Origin: Planctomycetota bacterium
GTDB lineage: Bacteria > Planctomycetota > Phycisphaerae > UBA1845 > CAIVHJ01
DNA: 7,730 bases
Direction of reading: 5' to 3'
NCBI GenBank assembly: GCA_022565195.1
Contig: JADFJZ010000056.1
Coordinates: 1-7,730 of the forward strand
Both the position numbers and the translations under genes were made by a program. The notes beneath the pieces were generated by a model. That model did no database searches, had not been told where the DNA came from, and was given only the letters and a program-made list of their open reading frames with translations. This document shows, one piece after another, positions 1 through 5,358 of the stretch. The number at the start of each line of letters is the position of its first letter. Position 1 is the stretch's first letter.

Positions 1-1
1 G

Positions 2-118
2 CTCGAGGCCGACGTGCAGGAGTTCTCGGTCAAGCGGCTGTCTGCCATGCTCGAGAAAGGCATCGCCGACGAACTCTTCGCCAAGTCCATCCTCGTGCCC
101 CTGCGCATGCGCCGGTAG
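2..118 (+). CDS. C-terminal fragment of an unidentified protein (possibly a LacI-type regulator)
   Basis: The frame beginning at base 2 is open and ends at TAG 116-118, giving the last 38 residues of a protein whose start lies outside the window. The tail runs from LEADVQEF to ILVPLRMRR. A helix-like stretch with a Leu-Ser-Ala-Met-Leu-Glu core is followed by a short strand ending in Val-Pro-Leu-Arg-Met-Arg. This loosely resembles the end of LacI/GalR-type sensor domains, where a final helix is followed by a strand of the form 'vP.rLv.R'. The resemblance is weak and the fragment short, so the family is a guess. Codon use looks like real coding sequence (G/C-rich third positions). If it is a LacI-type regulator, it could control the symporter 102 bp downstream on the same strand, but nothing here proves that. 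Confidence 0.6.
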   Translation, partial: LEADVQEFSVKRLSAMLEKGIADELFAKSILVPLRMRR

Positions 119-139
119 AGCAAATCCAATTCAAGGAGC

Positions 140-157
140 CGCAGGCTTCAGCCTGCG
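140..157. repeat. Perfect 7-bp inverted repeat (hairpin) between the first gene and the symporter
   Basis: The arms CGCAGGC (140-146) and GCCTGCG (151-157) flank a TTCA loop and would form a strong GC-rich hairpin 21 bases after the upstream stop codon. No T-run follows, so it is not a classical intrinsic terminator. It could still stabilise the 3' end of the upstream transcript, terminate by another route, or be a copy of a dispersed REP-like element. Confidence 0.6.
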
Positions 158-186
158 CGATCTCTCGCCAGCGGTTGATCGCACAA

Positions 187-214
187 TGGCAATTCCCCAT
201 CAGCCGATTAGAAT
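187..214 (+). promoter_or_regulatory. Possible promoter placing the transcript start at the symporter ATG
   Basis: TAGAAT (209-214) matches the -10 consensus at five of six bases. It ends six bases before the ATG at 221. A weak -35-like TGGCAA (187-192) lies 16 bases upstream. No Shine-Dalgarno sequence is visible before the ATG. A -10 box this close to the start codon is the known signature of leaderless mRNAs. The -35 match is poor (three of six), so this is only a candidate. Confidence 0.35.
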
Positions 215-220
215 GCTCCG

Positions 221-2044
221 ATGCACCAATTGACCACCCAGGACTGGTCGTGGATCGTCGGCTTCCTGCTGGTGGCCTTCGGCCTGGCGCTATACCACTC
301 GCGCAAATCCTCGCAGTCCATCGAGGACTACTTCGTTGCCGGCAAGAACACGCCGTGGTGGATTCTGGGCACCAGCATCGTCGCCACCACATTCGCCGCC
401 GACACGCCGCTGGTCGTCTGCGGCTTGGTCGTCACGCAGGGCATCTCCGGCAACTGGTACTGGTGGGCCGTCGTGCCGTCGGGCATGTTGGGCGTGTTCT
501 TCTTCGCCAAGCTGTGGCGGCGGAGCGGCTGCCTGACGCAGGCTGAGTTCGCCGTCATCCGCTACGGCCCGGAGCGGGCCAAGGTGCTGCGGCTGTTCTA
601 CGTCTTCTACCACGGCGTGCTGCGCAACGCCGTTACGCTGGGTTTCGTGAACCTGGCCATGGCCAAGATCATCACGCTCTGCACGCCTTTCGGGCAATGG
701 GAGGCGCTTGGCTTCTGTTTCGTTCTCACCGTCATCTACACCATCCTCGGCGGCATCAAAGGCGTCATGTGGACAGACTTCTTGCAGTTCTTCCTCGCCA
801 TTGGATCGGCAGTGGCGATTGCATTCTACGCCGTTCGCAGCGCGGGTGGATTCGAGGTGCTGAGGGAGCGCGCGCTTGGACACCTCGATGACAGCGGCGT
901 GCTTGTCTCGCAGGCAGACTACTTTCCGCCGGCCATGACGAGTGAGTGGTGGGCATTCATCATCTTCATCACCATTTACTGGATCGCATGTACGCCTACT
1001 GATTGCAACGGCTACGCCGTGCAGCGCTTGCTCGCCGCCCGGGACGAGAAGCACGCGGTTTGGGGATACCTGTGGTACAACGTGGCCCACTTTGTGCTGC
1101 GAAGTTGGCCTTGGATGTTGGTGGGGTTCGCGGCGATGTTGCTGCCCGTGTACTCGACGGCTGAAGCGATTGAGGATCCGGAGAAACTGTATGTCCTGAC
1201 ACTCTTGGAGACGTGTCCCGCGTGGCTCATCGGCCCGGCGCTGGCTTCATTGTTGGCTGCCTACATGTCCACGATGGACACGCACATGAATTGGGGGGCG
1301 TCCTACTTGATCAACGACTTCTACAAACCGTACGTCAAGCCGCACGAATCCGCAAAGCACTACGTGTATGCGAGTCACATTGCGACCGTAGTGATCGCGT
1401 TGGCGGGTTTGATCGCCACTTCCCGCCTCAGCTCGATCATTCAAGGCTGGGGCATGGTCTTTGGGTTGCTGTCCGGAATGGGCATCGTTGGCATTCTGCG
1501 TTGGACATGGTGGCGCGTGACAGCCTGGACGGAGATCGGCTGCATGATCGGCGCGGGCGTGGCTACGTGGGCGATGCAAAAGTTTGCCCCGGAAGTCCAG
1601 GTCCCGTTCACTCTGCTGTTCATCGTACCAATCGCGATGCTCGGTTCAGCGATCGGCACCTTTGCATTTGCTGCGGAACCACGCAACGTTCTCGTCGCGT
1701 TCGCAAATCGAGTACGCCCGCCCGGGCCTGGTTGGATCATCCCCACGGATCTGCCTTCCGAAGGGCCTGCCAGCGGCTTCCCAGTCATTGTCGAGAGCGA
1801 TGAACCCCATCAGAGCCCAGAGCGCCAGCGACGGGTCGATGAACAAATCGGGTACCGGGCAGCAAGTTTGCTCCGCCCAACGATCTGCTGGTTGATGGGT
1901 ACATTGGCGATCTATTGCGCGATGTTCGGCGTGGGGGACTTGTTGCTCAAGTCGAAGCTGCGCGGCGCGGGATTGTGTGCGGCGGCGGCGGTGCTCGTCA
2001 TTGTCGTTGGCTTGATCTATCGCTCAGACGAAGCTGAGTGCTGA
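221..2044 (+). CDS. Sodium:solute symporter (SSS family), substrate unknown
   Basis: This is an inner-membrane, Na+-coupled secondary transporter of the SSS family (607 residues). Visible family marks are: a first hydrophobic helix (residues 10-25) followed by the EDYFVAGKNTPWW element (35-47); GGIKGVMWTDFLQF (177-190), a characteristic loop and helix start; the VQRLLAARDEKHA segment (268-279); and MSTMDTHMNWGASYLINDFY (349-368), matching the conserved region around the helix that helps form the sodium site. I estimate 13-15 membrane segments. Residues about 495-545 form a hydrophilic, Pro-rich linker that separates a final pair of helices (about 552-573 and 583-600) from the core, making the protein longer than a minimal SSS transporter. 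The ATG at 221 is chosen because the reading frame and topology begin there, although no ribosome binding site is seen. The gene converges with an amino-sugar recycling operon, so MurNAc, anhydroMurNAc or another sugar is a possible substrate; this is inference only. The stop codon lies within a heptamer repeat. Confidence 0.92.
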   Translation: MHQLTTQDWSWIVGFLLVAFGLALYHSRKSSQSIEDYFVAGKNTPWWILGTSIVATTFAADTPLVVCGLVVTQGISGNWYWWAVVPSGMLGVFFFAKLWRRSGCLTQAEFAVIRYGPERAKVLRLFYVFYHGVLRNAVTLGFVNLAMAKIITLCTPFGQWEALGFCFVLTVIYTILGGIKGVMWTDFLQFFLAIGSAVAIAFYAVRSAGGFEVLRERALGHLDDSGVLVSQADYFPPAMTSEWWAFIIFITIYWIACTPTDCNGYAVQRLLAARDEKHAVWGYLWYNVAHFVLRSWPWMLVGFAAMLLPVYSTAEAIEDPEKLYVLTLLETCPAWLIGPALASLLAAYMSTMDTHMNWGASYLINDFYKPYVKPHESAKHYVYASHIATVVIALAGLIATSRLSSIIQGWGMVFGLLSGMGIVGILRWTWWRVTAWTEIGCMIGAGVATWAMQKFAPEVQVPFTLLFIVPIAMLGSAIGTFAFAAEPRNVLVAFANRVRPPGPGWIIPTDLPSEGPASGFPVIVESDEPHQSPERQRRVDEQIGYRAASLLRPTICWLMGTLAIYCAMFGVGDLLLKSKLRGAGLCAAAAVLVIVVGLIYRSDEAEC

Positions 2045-2068
2045 GGACTGAGGACTGAGGACTGAGCG
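2034..2068 (+). repeat. Heptamer tandem repeat, CTGAGGA family, five units
   Basis: Five units stand in exact 7-base register: CTGAGTG, then CTGAGGA three times (2041-2061), then CTGAGCG. The outer units differ from the core at two positions. The symporter stop codon TGA (2042-2044) lies inside the second unit and the last codons of the gene inside the first. The same heptamer recurs in sense orientation after the anmK stop codon. Confidence 0.9.
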
Positions 2069-2080
2069 TCGTGCCCTATG

Positions 2081-2111
2081 CTCGCTACTGGTTACTCGCT
2101 ACTCGCTACTG
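2081..2111 (+). repeat. Second heptamer tandem repeat, CTCGCTA family
   Basis: Four units in register: CTCGCTA (2081-2087), CTGGTTA (2088-2094), CTCGCTA (2095-2101) and CTCGCTA (2102-2108), with a fifth degenerate unit starting CTGAC. The array begins 12 bases after the CTGAGGA array. On the minus strand it contains the nagZ stop codon (TAA, 2094-2092) and encodes the last five residues of NagZ (VASSE). Confidence 0.85.
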
Positions 2112-3144
2112 ACTTGCGAAGGCAATTAATGCGATCGACATGCTGTCTGAGGCATTCTTCGGTCACGTCCGCCGCTCGAACAGCCGCCACGACTGCATCG
2201 ACCACCTGCGTTGGGCGATCGGGATCGTAGACCAGATTGTTCCCGAACAGCAGCAAATCCACGCCGGCATTGAGCGCCAGAGTGACGCGCTCCTGCAATG
2301 AATAGTGCTCCGCCGCGGCAGCCATGTCCAGGCAATCGGTGACCACGACGCCGTCGAAGCCCATCTCGAGCCGCAACATGCCGTCGATCATCTTCGCCGA
2401 CAGGCTGGCGGGCAATTCGGGATCGAAGCCGCGATGCAGCAAATGCCCGACCATTACCATATCGACGACTCCCTCATTGATCAGGCAGCGGTAAGGCATA
2501 AGCTCGCTGTCTTTGAACGACTCGGTGACATCGACGGCGGACAGATGCGTGTCGGCCGTGCTGCTGCCGTGGCCGGGGAAGTGCTTGATGGCCGTCGCCA
2601 CGCCGTGCTCGCGATGGCCGGCGATGAATGAGCGGGCATGGTCGGTCACCACTGCCGGGTCCTCGGAGAAGCTTCGCCCTTGAGCGCCGATGATCGGGTT
2701 TCGTGGATTGATGTTCAAATCGACGACCGGCGCGAAGTTCACGTTGACGCCGACCTCCGCCAGCGCCAGAGCGATGTGCGAAGCCGTGAGTTGTGTCTCG
2801 GCGGGCTCGAACTTCTCGCCCATCTCGGCGTGCGAGGGAAACTGCGGAAAGCCGTTCTGCGCGTTGAGGCGCGCCACTTGCCCGCCTTCCTGATCGATCG
2901 CGATAAGCAGAAGCGGGTCGGATGCCGCCTGAAGCTCCGCAGTCAGTCCGCGAAGCTGCTCCGGCGAGGCAATGTTGCGGTCGTGCTCTCCCGTCGGCAC
3001 ATGCTCGTCGAACAGAATCACGCCGGCGAAGTGATTCTCGCGGATGTGTCGATGAATATCGGAGCCCAACTTGGCGGTCAGACCGCGAAAACCAACCATC
3101 ACCACCGAGCCCGCCAATCGACGAAGTTCCATCTCAGTCATCAT
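2092..3144 (-). CDS. nagZ: Beta-N-acetylhexosaminidase NagZ (glycoside hydrolase family 3)
   Basis: NagZ removes the non-reducing GlcNAc from GlcNAc-anhydroMurNAc(-peptide) and related muropeptides in the cytoplasm. The 350-residue protein has the size of single-domain NagZ and no signal peptide. Conserved elements in order: IAIDQEGGQVARL (81-93); the asparagine-rich substrate region around 142-153; KHFPGHGSSTADTH (187-200), the flexible loop carrying the Asp198/His200 acid-base pair of this family; MVGHLLH (231-237); and GVVVTDCLDM (265-274), with Asp270 as the expected nucleophile. The usual 'SDD' reads TDC here, but the nucleophile position is kept. The gene is third in the operon. Its ATG overlaps the murQ 3' end by 11 bases and a second ATG follows directly (start 3141), so translational coupling is likely. 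Only a weak GAG precedes the start. The last residues are encoded by a heptamer repeat, suggesting a recently altered C-terminus. Confidence 0.95.
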   Translation of the reverse strand: MMTEMELRRLAGSVVMVGFRGLTAKLGSDIHRHIRENHFAGVILFDEHVPTGEHDRNIASPEQLRGLTAELQAASDPLLLIAIDQEGGQVARLNAQNGFPQFPSHAEMGEKFEPAETQLTASHIALALAEVGVNVNFAPVVDLNINPRNPIIGAQGRSFSEDPAVVTDHARSFIAGHREHGVATAIKHFPGHGSSTADTHLSAVDVTESFKDSELMPYRCLINEGVVDMVMVGHLLHRGFDPELPASLSAKMIDGMLRLEMGFDGVVVTDCLDMAAAAEHYSLQERVTLALNAGVDLLLFGNNLVYDPDRPTQVVDAVVAAVRAADVTEECLRQHVDRINCLRKSVASSE

Positions 3145-4042
3145 TGCGCTCGATGATGCGGTCCAGGCGGCCGTGCGTTTCGATCAGCATCCGGCTTGCT
3201 TCTTCGCGATCAGCGTTCTTGAAGTGCATGACGATGGCGGTCTTGACGTCCTCCCCCTGACGTAGGAGTTGTTCGGCTTCATTGCGTGACGTGTCTGTCG
3301 CAGCTTGTACGATGCGAATGGCACGATCGCGGAGTTTGGCACAGGCGTCGCGATTGAGATCGACCATCAAATTGCCGAAGACCTTGCCGATTCGGATCAT
3401 GCTGATCGTCGTAATCATATTGAGCACCATTTTGGTAGCGGTGCCGGCTTTCATGCGTGTCGAGCCGGTGATCACTTCCGGCCCGGTGAGCACGCGAATG
3501 GAGATATCGGCGTCGTCCTGGTGCGCGTGCTCGGGCACGCAGGCAAAGAAGATGGTCTTGGCGCCGCGGCGCTTCGCTTCCGCCAGTGCAGCGTGTACAA
3601 ACGGCGTCGTGCCGCCGGTGGCGATGCCCATAACGACGTCTTCGGCAGCCACCTCGCATTGGGCGATCGCTTTGACAGCATCGTCGGCACGGTCTTCGGC
3701 GCCTTCGATGCTTCGCCGTATTGCCGGTTCTCCGCCGGCGATGATGCCCTGCACCATTTCCGGCGGCGTCATGAAGGTCGGCGGGCACTCGGCGGCGTCG
3801 ATGACGCCCAGCCGCCCGGAAGTCCCCGCACCCACATAGAAGAGTCGCCCACCGCGCTCGAAGGCCCGCACGACGCATTGAATCGCTTCACAAATCTGCG
3901 GCTTGGTTCGCCGGACCGCATCGGCCACAGTGCGATCCTCGCCGTTGATGACATCGAACGAATCGGCGATGCTCATGCGATCAATGTGTATCGACTGCTG
4001 GTTCTGCTGTTCGGTCAAAAGGTGACCGCGATCTTGAGTCAT
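3134..4042 (-). CDS. murQ: N-acetylmuramic acid 6-phosphate etherase MurQ
   Basis: MurQ cleaves the D-lactyl ether of MurNAc-6-phosphate, giving GlcNAc-6-phosphate and D-lactate; it is a cytoplasmic SIS-domain lyase. The 302 residues match the usual family length of about 300. Signature segments: LLTEQQNQQSIHID near the N-terminus (8-21); the phosphosugar-binding GAGTSGRLGVIDAAECPPTF (71-90), containing Glu85, equivalent to a catalytic glutamate of E. coli MurQ; IAGGEPAIRRSIEGAED (101-117), containing the second catalytic glutamate region; GIATGGTTPFV (139-149), where many relatives have a Ser-Gly pair; and EVITGSTRMKAGTATKMVLNMI (189-210). It takes the AnmK product as substrate. It lies 23 bp downstream of anmK and overlaps nagZ by 11 bp. 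The ATG at 4042-4040 is supported by GAGG 4 bases upstream and a second GAGGA 10 bases upstream, both within a heptamer repeat. Confidence 0.97.
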   Translation of the reverse strand: MTQDRGHLLTEQQNQQSIHIDRMSIADSFDVINGEDRTVADAVRRTKPQICEAIQCVVRAFERGGRLFYVGAGTSGRLGVIDAAECPPTFMTPPEMVQGIIAGGEPAIRRSIEGAEDRADDAVKAIAQCEVAAEDVVMGIATGGTTPFVHAALAEAKRRGAKTIFFACVPEHAHQDDADISIRVLTGPEVITGSTRMKAGTATKMVLNMITTISMIRIGKVFGNLMVDLNRDACAKLRDRAIRIVQAATDTSRNEAEQLLRQGEDVKTAIVMHFKNADREEASRMLIETHGRLDRIIERNDD

Positions 4043-4045
4043 AAA

Positions 4046-4066
4046 ACCTCAGTCCTCAGTCCTCTT
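4046..4066 (-). promoter_or_regulatory. Repeat-derived ribosome binding site of murQ (CTGAGGA heptamers)
   Basis: Read on the minus strand, three in-register units (AAGAGGA, CTGAGGA, CTGAGGT) fill almost the whole anmK-murQ gap. The last two units place GAGG-type Shine-Dalgarno cores 10 and 4 bases before the murQ ATG. The anmK stop codon TGA (4068-4066) ends where the array begins. The unit is the same as that at the 3' end of the symporter, and again follows the stop codon in sense orientation. Confidence 0.75.
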
Positions 4067-5226
4067 CAGACGCGCACGACCTTTCCCAGAATGACCGGTC
4101 GACTGGCGCCGGTGACCTGCGGCAGGTTGGCAGGTACGCCGTCGATGCACGCCGCCGCCAGCATCGCAAAACTCACGCATTCCTTGGCCTGCAGCGGGAT
4201 GGCGAAGTCTTCGACGGTCTTGAACTCTGTTTCGGGTAGTTCGGCCTGCAACATGCTCACAAGAGTCTTGTTGTGCGCGCCGCCGCCGTAGAGAATAACC
4301 TCGACGTCATCGAGGTCGATTCCGAGGTGGGTCTTGTAAGCGTAGGCGATGCTGCGGGCGGTGAGCATGGTGCCGGTGGCCAGCATGTCGTACTTGTCCA
4401 AGCCCCGGCCGCTCACGAGTTGTCGCATGCCGCTGACGAAAGATCGTCCGAACTGCTCCCTGCCAGCGGACTTGGGCGGCGGTTGCCGGAAGAACGGCAA
4501 TTGCATCATCTTCTCAACGCAGCTCATGTCCGGTTCGCCTCGGGAGGCGTAGAGGCCCTGAGGATCGTAGCGGTGCTTCCTTTGTGTCAGGCGCCGGATG
4601 ATCGTGTCGATCACCATACAGCCCGGCCCGGTATCGAATGCGATGGTGTCTTCCGCTCCCCGGCCGGTGGGCAGATAGGTCAGGTTAGCGATTCCACCGA
4701 TGTTTTGGACGATTCGGGCCTGGTCGTCCGAACGGAACAGGACGTAATCCGTCCACGGCACCAGCGGCGCCCCCTGCCCGCCCACTGCCAAGTCAGCGGC
4801 GCGGAAATCAGCAACCACCGTCGCGCCGGTTTGAGCGGCGATGATCGCCGATTCACCGATTTGATACGTGCAGCGTGGGTGGTGATCGTCGCCATCGGGC
4901 ATATGGCAAATGGTTTGCCCGTGCGAGCCGATGGCAGCGAGCTGATCCGCCCGCACGTCGGCCTGTTCCATCAATTGCCGGGCGCACGTTGCGAATTCCT
5001 CGCCAAGCTGCACATTGAGTCCCGCGAGATCTTCGGTGCGCGTCTTGGCCGGCGCCATGACGGCCAGCAGGGCGTTGCGGAAAGGCTCGGCATACTCCAC
5101 GTGGCGGTGGGCGATGAACTCGACGCGCATTTCCAGACCGCTGCCGTCGATTTCGACAAGAGCGGCATCGACGCCGTCGCAGCTCGTGCCGCTCATCAGT
5201 CCAATGAATTTCCGTCTGCCTCTCAT
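4066..5226 (-). CDS. anmK: Anhydro-N-acetylmuramic acid kinase AnmK
   Basis: AnmK uses ATP to open and phosphorylate 1,6-anhydroMurNAc, giving MurNAc-6-phosphate for MurQ; it is a cytoplasmic ASKHA-fold kinase. With the ATG at 5226-5224 the protein is 386 residues, slightly above the usual 365-385. Motifs (numbered from this ATG): FIGLMSGTSCDGVDAAL near the N-terminus (7-23, ATP phosphate loop); IGSHGQTICH (99-108); VADFRAADLAVGGQGAPLVP (138-157); QNIGGIANLTYLP (174-186); FDTGPGCMVID (197-207), whose first Asp I take to be the catalytic base; and ILYGGGAHN (311-319). Cys204 replaces the Asn usual after FDTGPG. An in-frame GTG at 5241 would add five residues, but the family normally starts just before the IGLMSGTS element, so the ATG is preferred; neither has a good Shine-Dalgarno. 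This is the first gene of the operon, under the divergent region shared with folP. Confidence 0.96.
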   Translation of the reverse strand: MRGRRKFIGLMSGTSCDGVDAALVEIDGSGLEMRVEFIAHRHVEYAEPFRNALLAVMAPAKTRTEDLAGLNVQLGEEFATCARQLMEQADVRADQLAAIGSHGQTICHMPDGDDHHPRCTYQIGESAIIAAQTGATVVADFRAADLAVGGQGAPLVPWTDYVLFRSDDQARIVQNIGGIANLTYLPTGRGAEDTIAFDTGPGCMVIDTIIRRLTQRKHRYDPQGLYASRGEPDMSCVEKMMQLPFFRQPPPKSAGREQFGRSFVSGMRQLVSGRGLDKYDMLATGTMLTARSIAYAYKTHLGIDLDDVEVILYGGGAHNKTLVSMLQAELPETEFKTVEDFAIPLQAKECVSFAMLAAACIDGVPANLPQVTGASRPVILGKVVRV

Positions 5227-5281
5227 AATTGCTATGCACACTTAGGCTTGTTGGAGGCCACCCGGGACCGCTCATGCGACC

Positions 5282-5308
5282 ATTGTAACGTGAGTCACGG
5301 AATGTCAA
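5282..5308 (-). promoter_or_regulatory. Candidate promoter of the anmK-murQ-nagZ operon
   Basis: On the minus strand a perfect -35 box TTGACA (5308-5303) is followed by TACAAT (5287-5282), a five-of-six match to the -10 consensus. The spacer is 15 bases, shorter than the preferred 16-18. This would give a leader of about 50 bases before the anmK ATG. A weaker plus-strand pair, TTGTAA (5283-5288) and CAACAT (5306-5311) with a 17-base spacer, overlaps it and could serve folP. Confidence 0.5.
5289..5299. promoter_or_regulatory. Perfect 11-bp palindrome in the promoter spacer, possible operator
   Basis: CGTGAGTCACG is a perfect inverted repeat with 5-bp arms around a single central base. It lies wholly between the candidate -35 and -10 boxes of the anmK promoter and between the weaker boxes facing folP. 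A dimeric regulator bound here could block either promoter. A 5-bp-arm palindrome has roughly a one-in-ten chance of arising in a gap this size, so position rather than symmetry is the main argument. Confidence 0.35.
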
Positions 5309-5332
5309 CATACGGTCGGGCACTGGCGATCG

Positions 5333-5350
5333 TGTCCCGATTCGGGGACA
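5333..5350 (+). promoter_or_regulatory. Inverted repeat just upstream of the folP start
   Basis: TGTCCC (5333-5338) and GGGACA (5345-5350) can pair around a six-base loop; a shifted CCCG/CGGG pairing is also possible. The 3' arm includes GGGGA, the only Shine-Dalgarno-like sequence before the folP ATG at 5359 (10-base spacing). Folding of the leader would therefore hide the ribosome binding site. Confidence 0.35.
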
Positions 5351-5358
5351 ATGCCGCC

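Noticed and set aside
290..1090. 266-residue minus-strand open frame within the symporter
   Set aside because: It is antisense to well-conserved symporter segments, rich in Arg, Asp and Gly in a low-complexity way, and has no recognisable motif.
2034..2111. CRISPR array or recombination attachment site
   Set aside because: The units are 7 bases with no spacers, and no integrase or cas gene is present; they are simple tandem heptamers.
3305..4291. 328-residue plus-strand open frame across murQ
   Set aside because: It is antisense to murQ and the end of anmK, both clearly real, and shows no domain of its own.
4273..5358. Long open frame in phase with folP, extending it upstream across anmK
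   Set aside because: It is antisense to anmK, whose motifs are intact. The conserved FolP domain starts just after 5359, and nothing upstream resembles a domain; it is a product of high GC content.
5302..5358. Earlier in-frame ATG at 5302 as the folP start
   Set aside because: The extra 19 residues have no family counterpart. The start falls within the candidate promoter region and lacks a good ribosome binding site.
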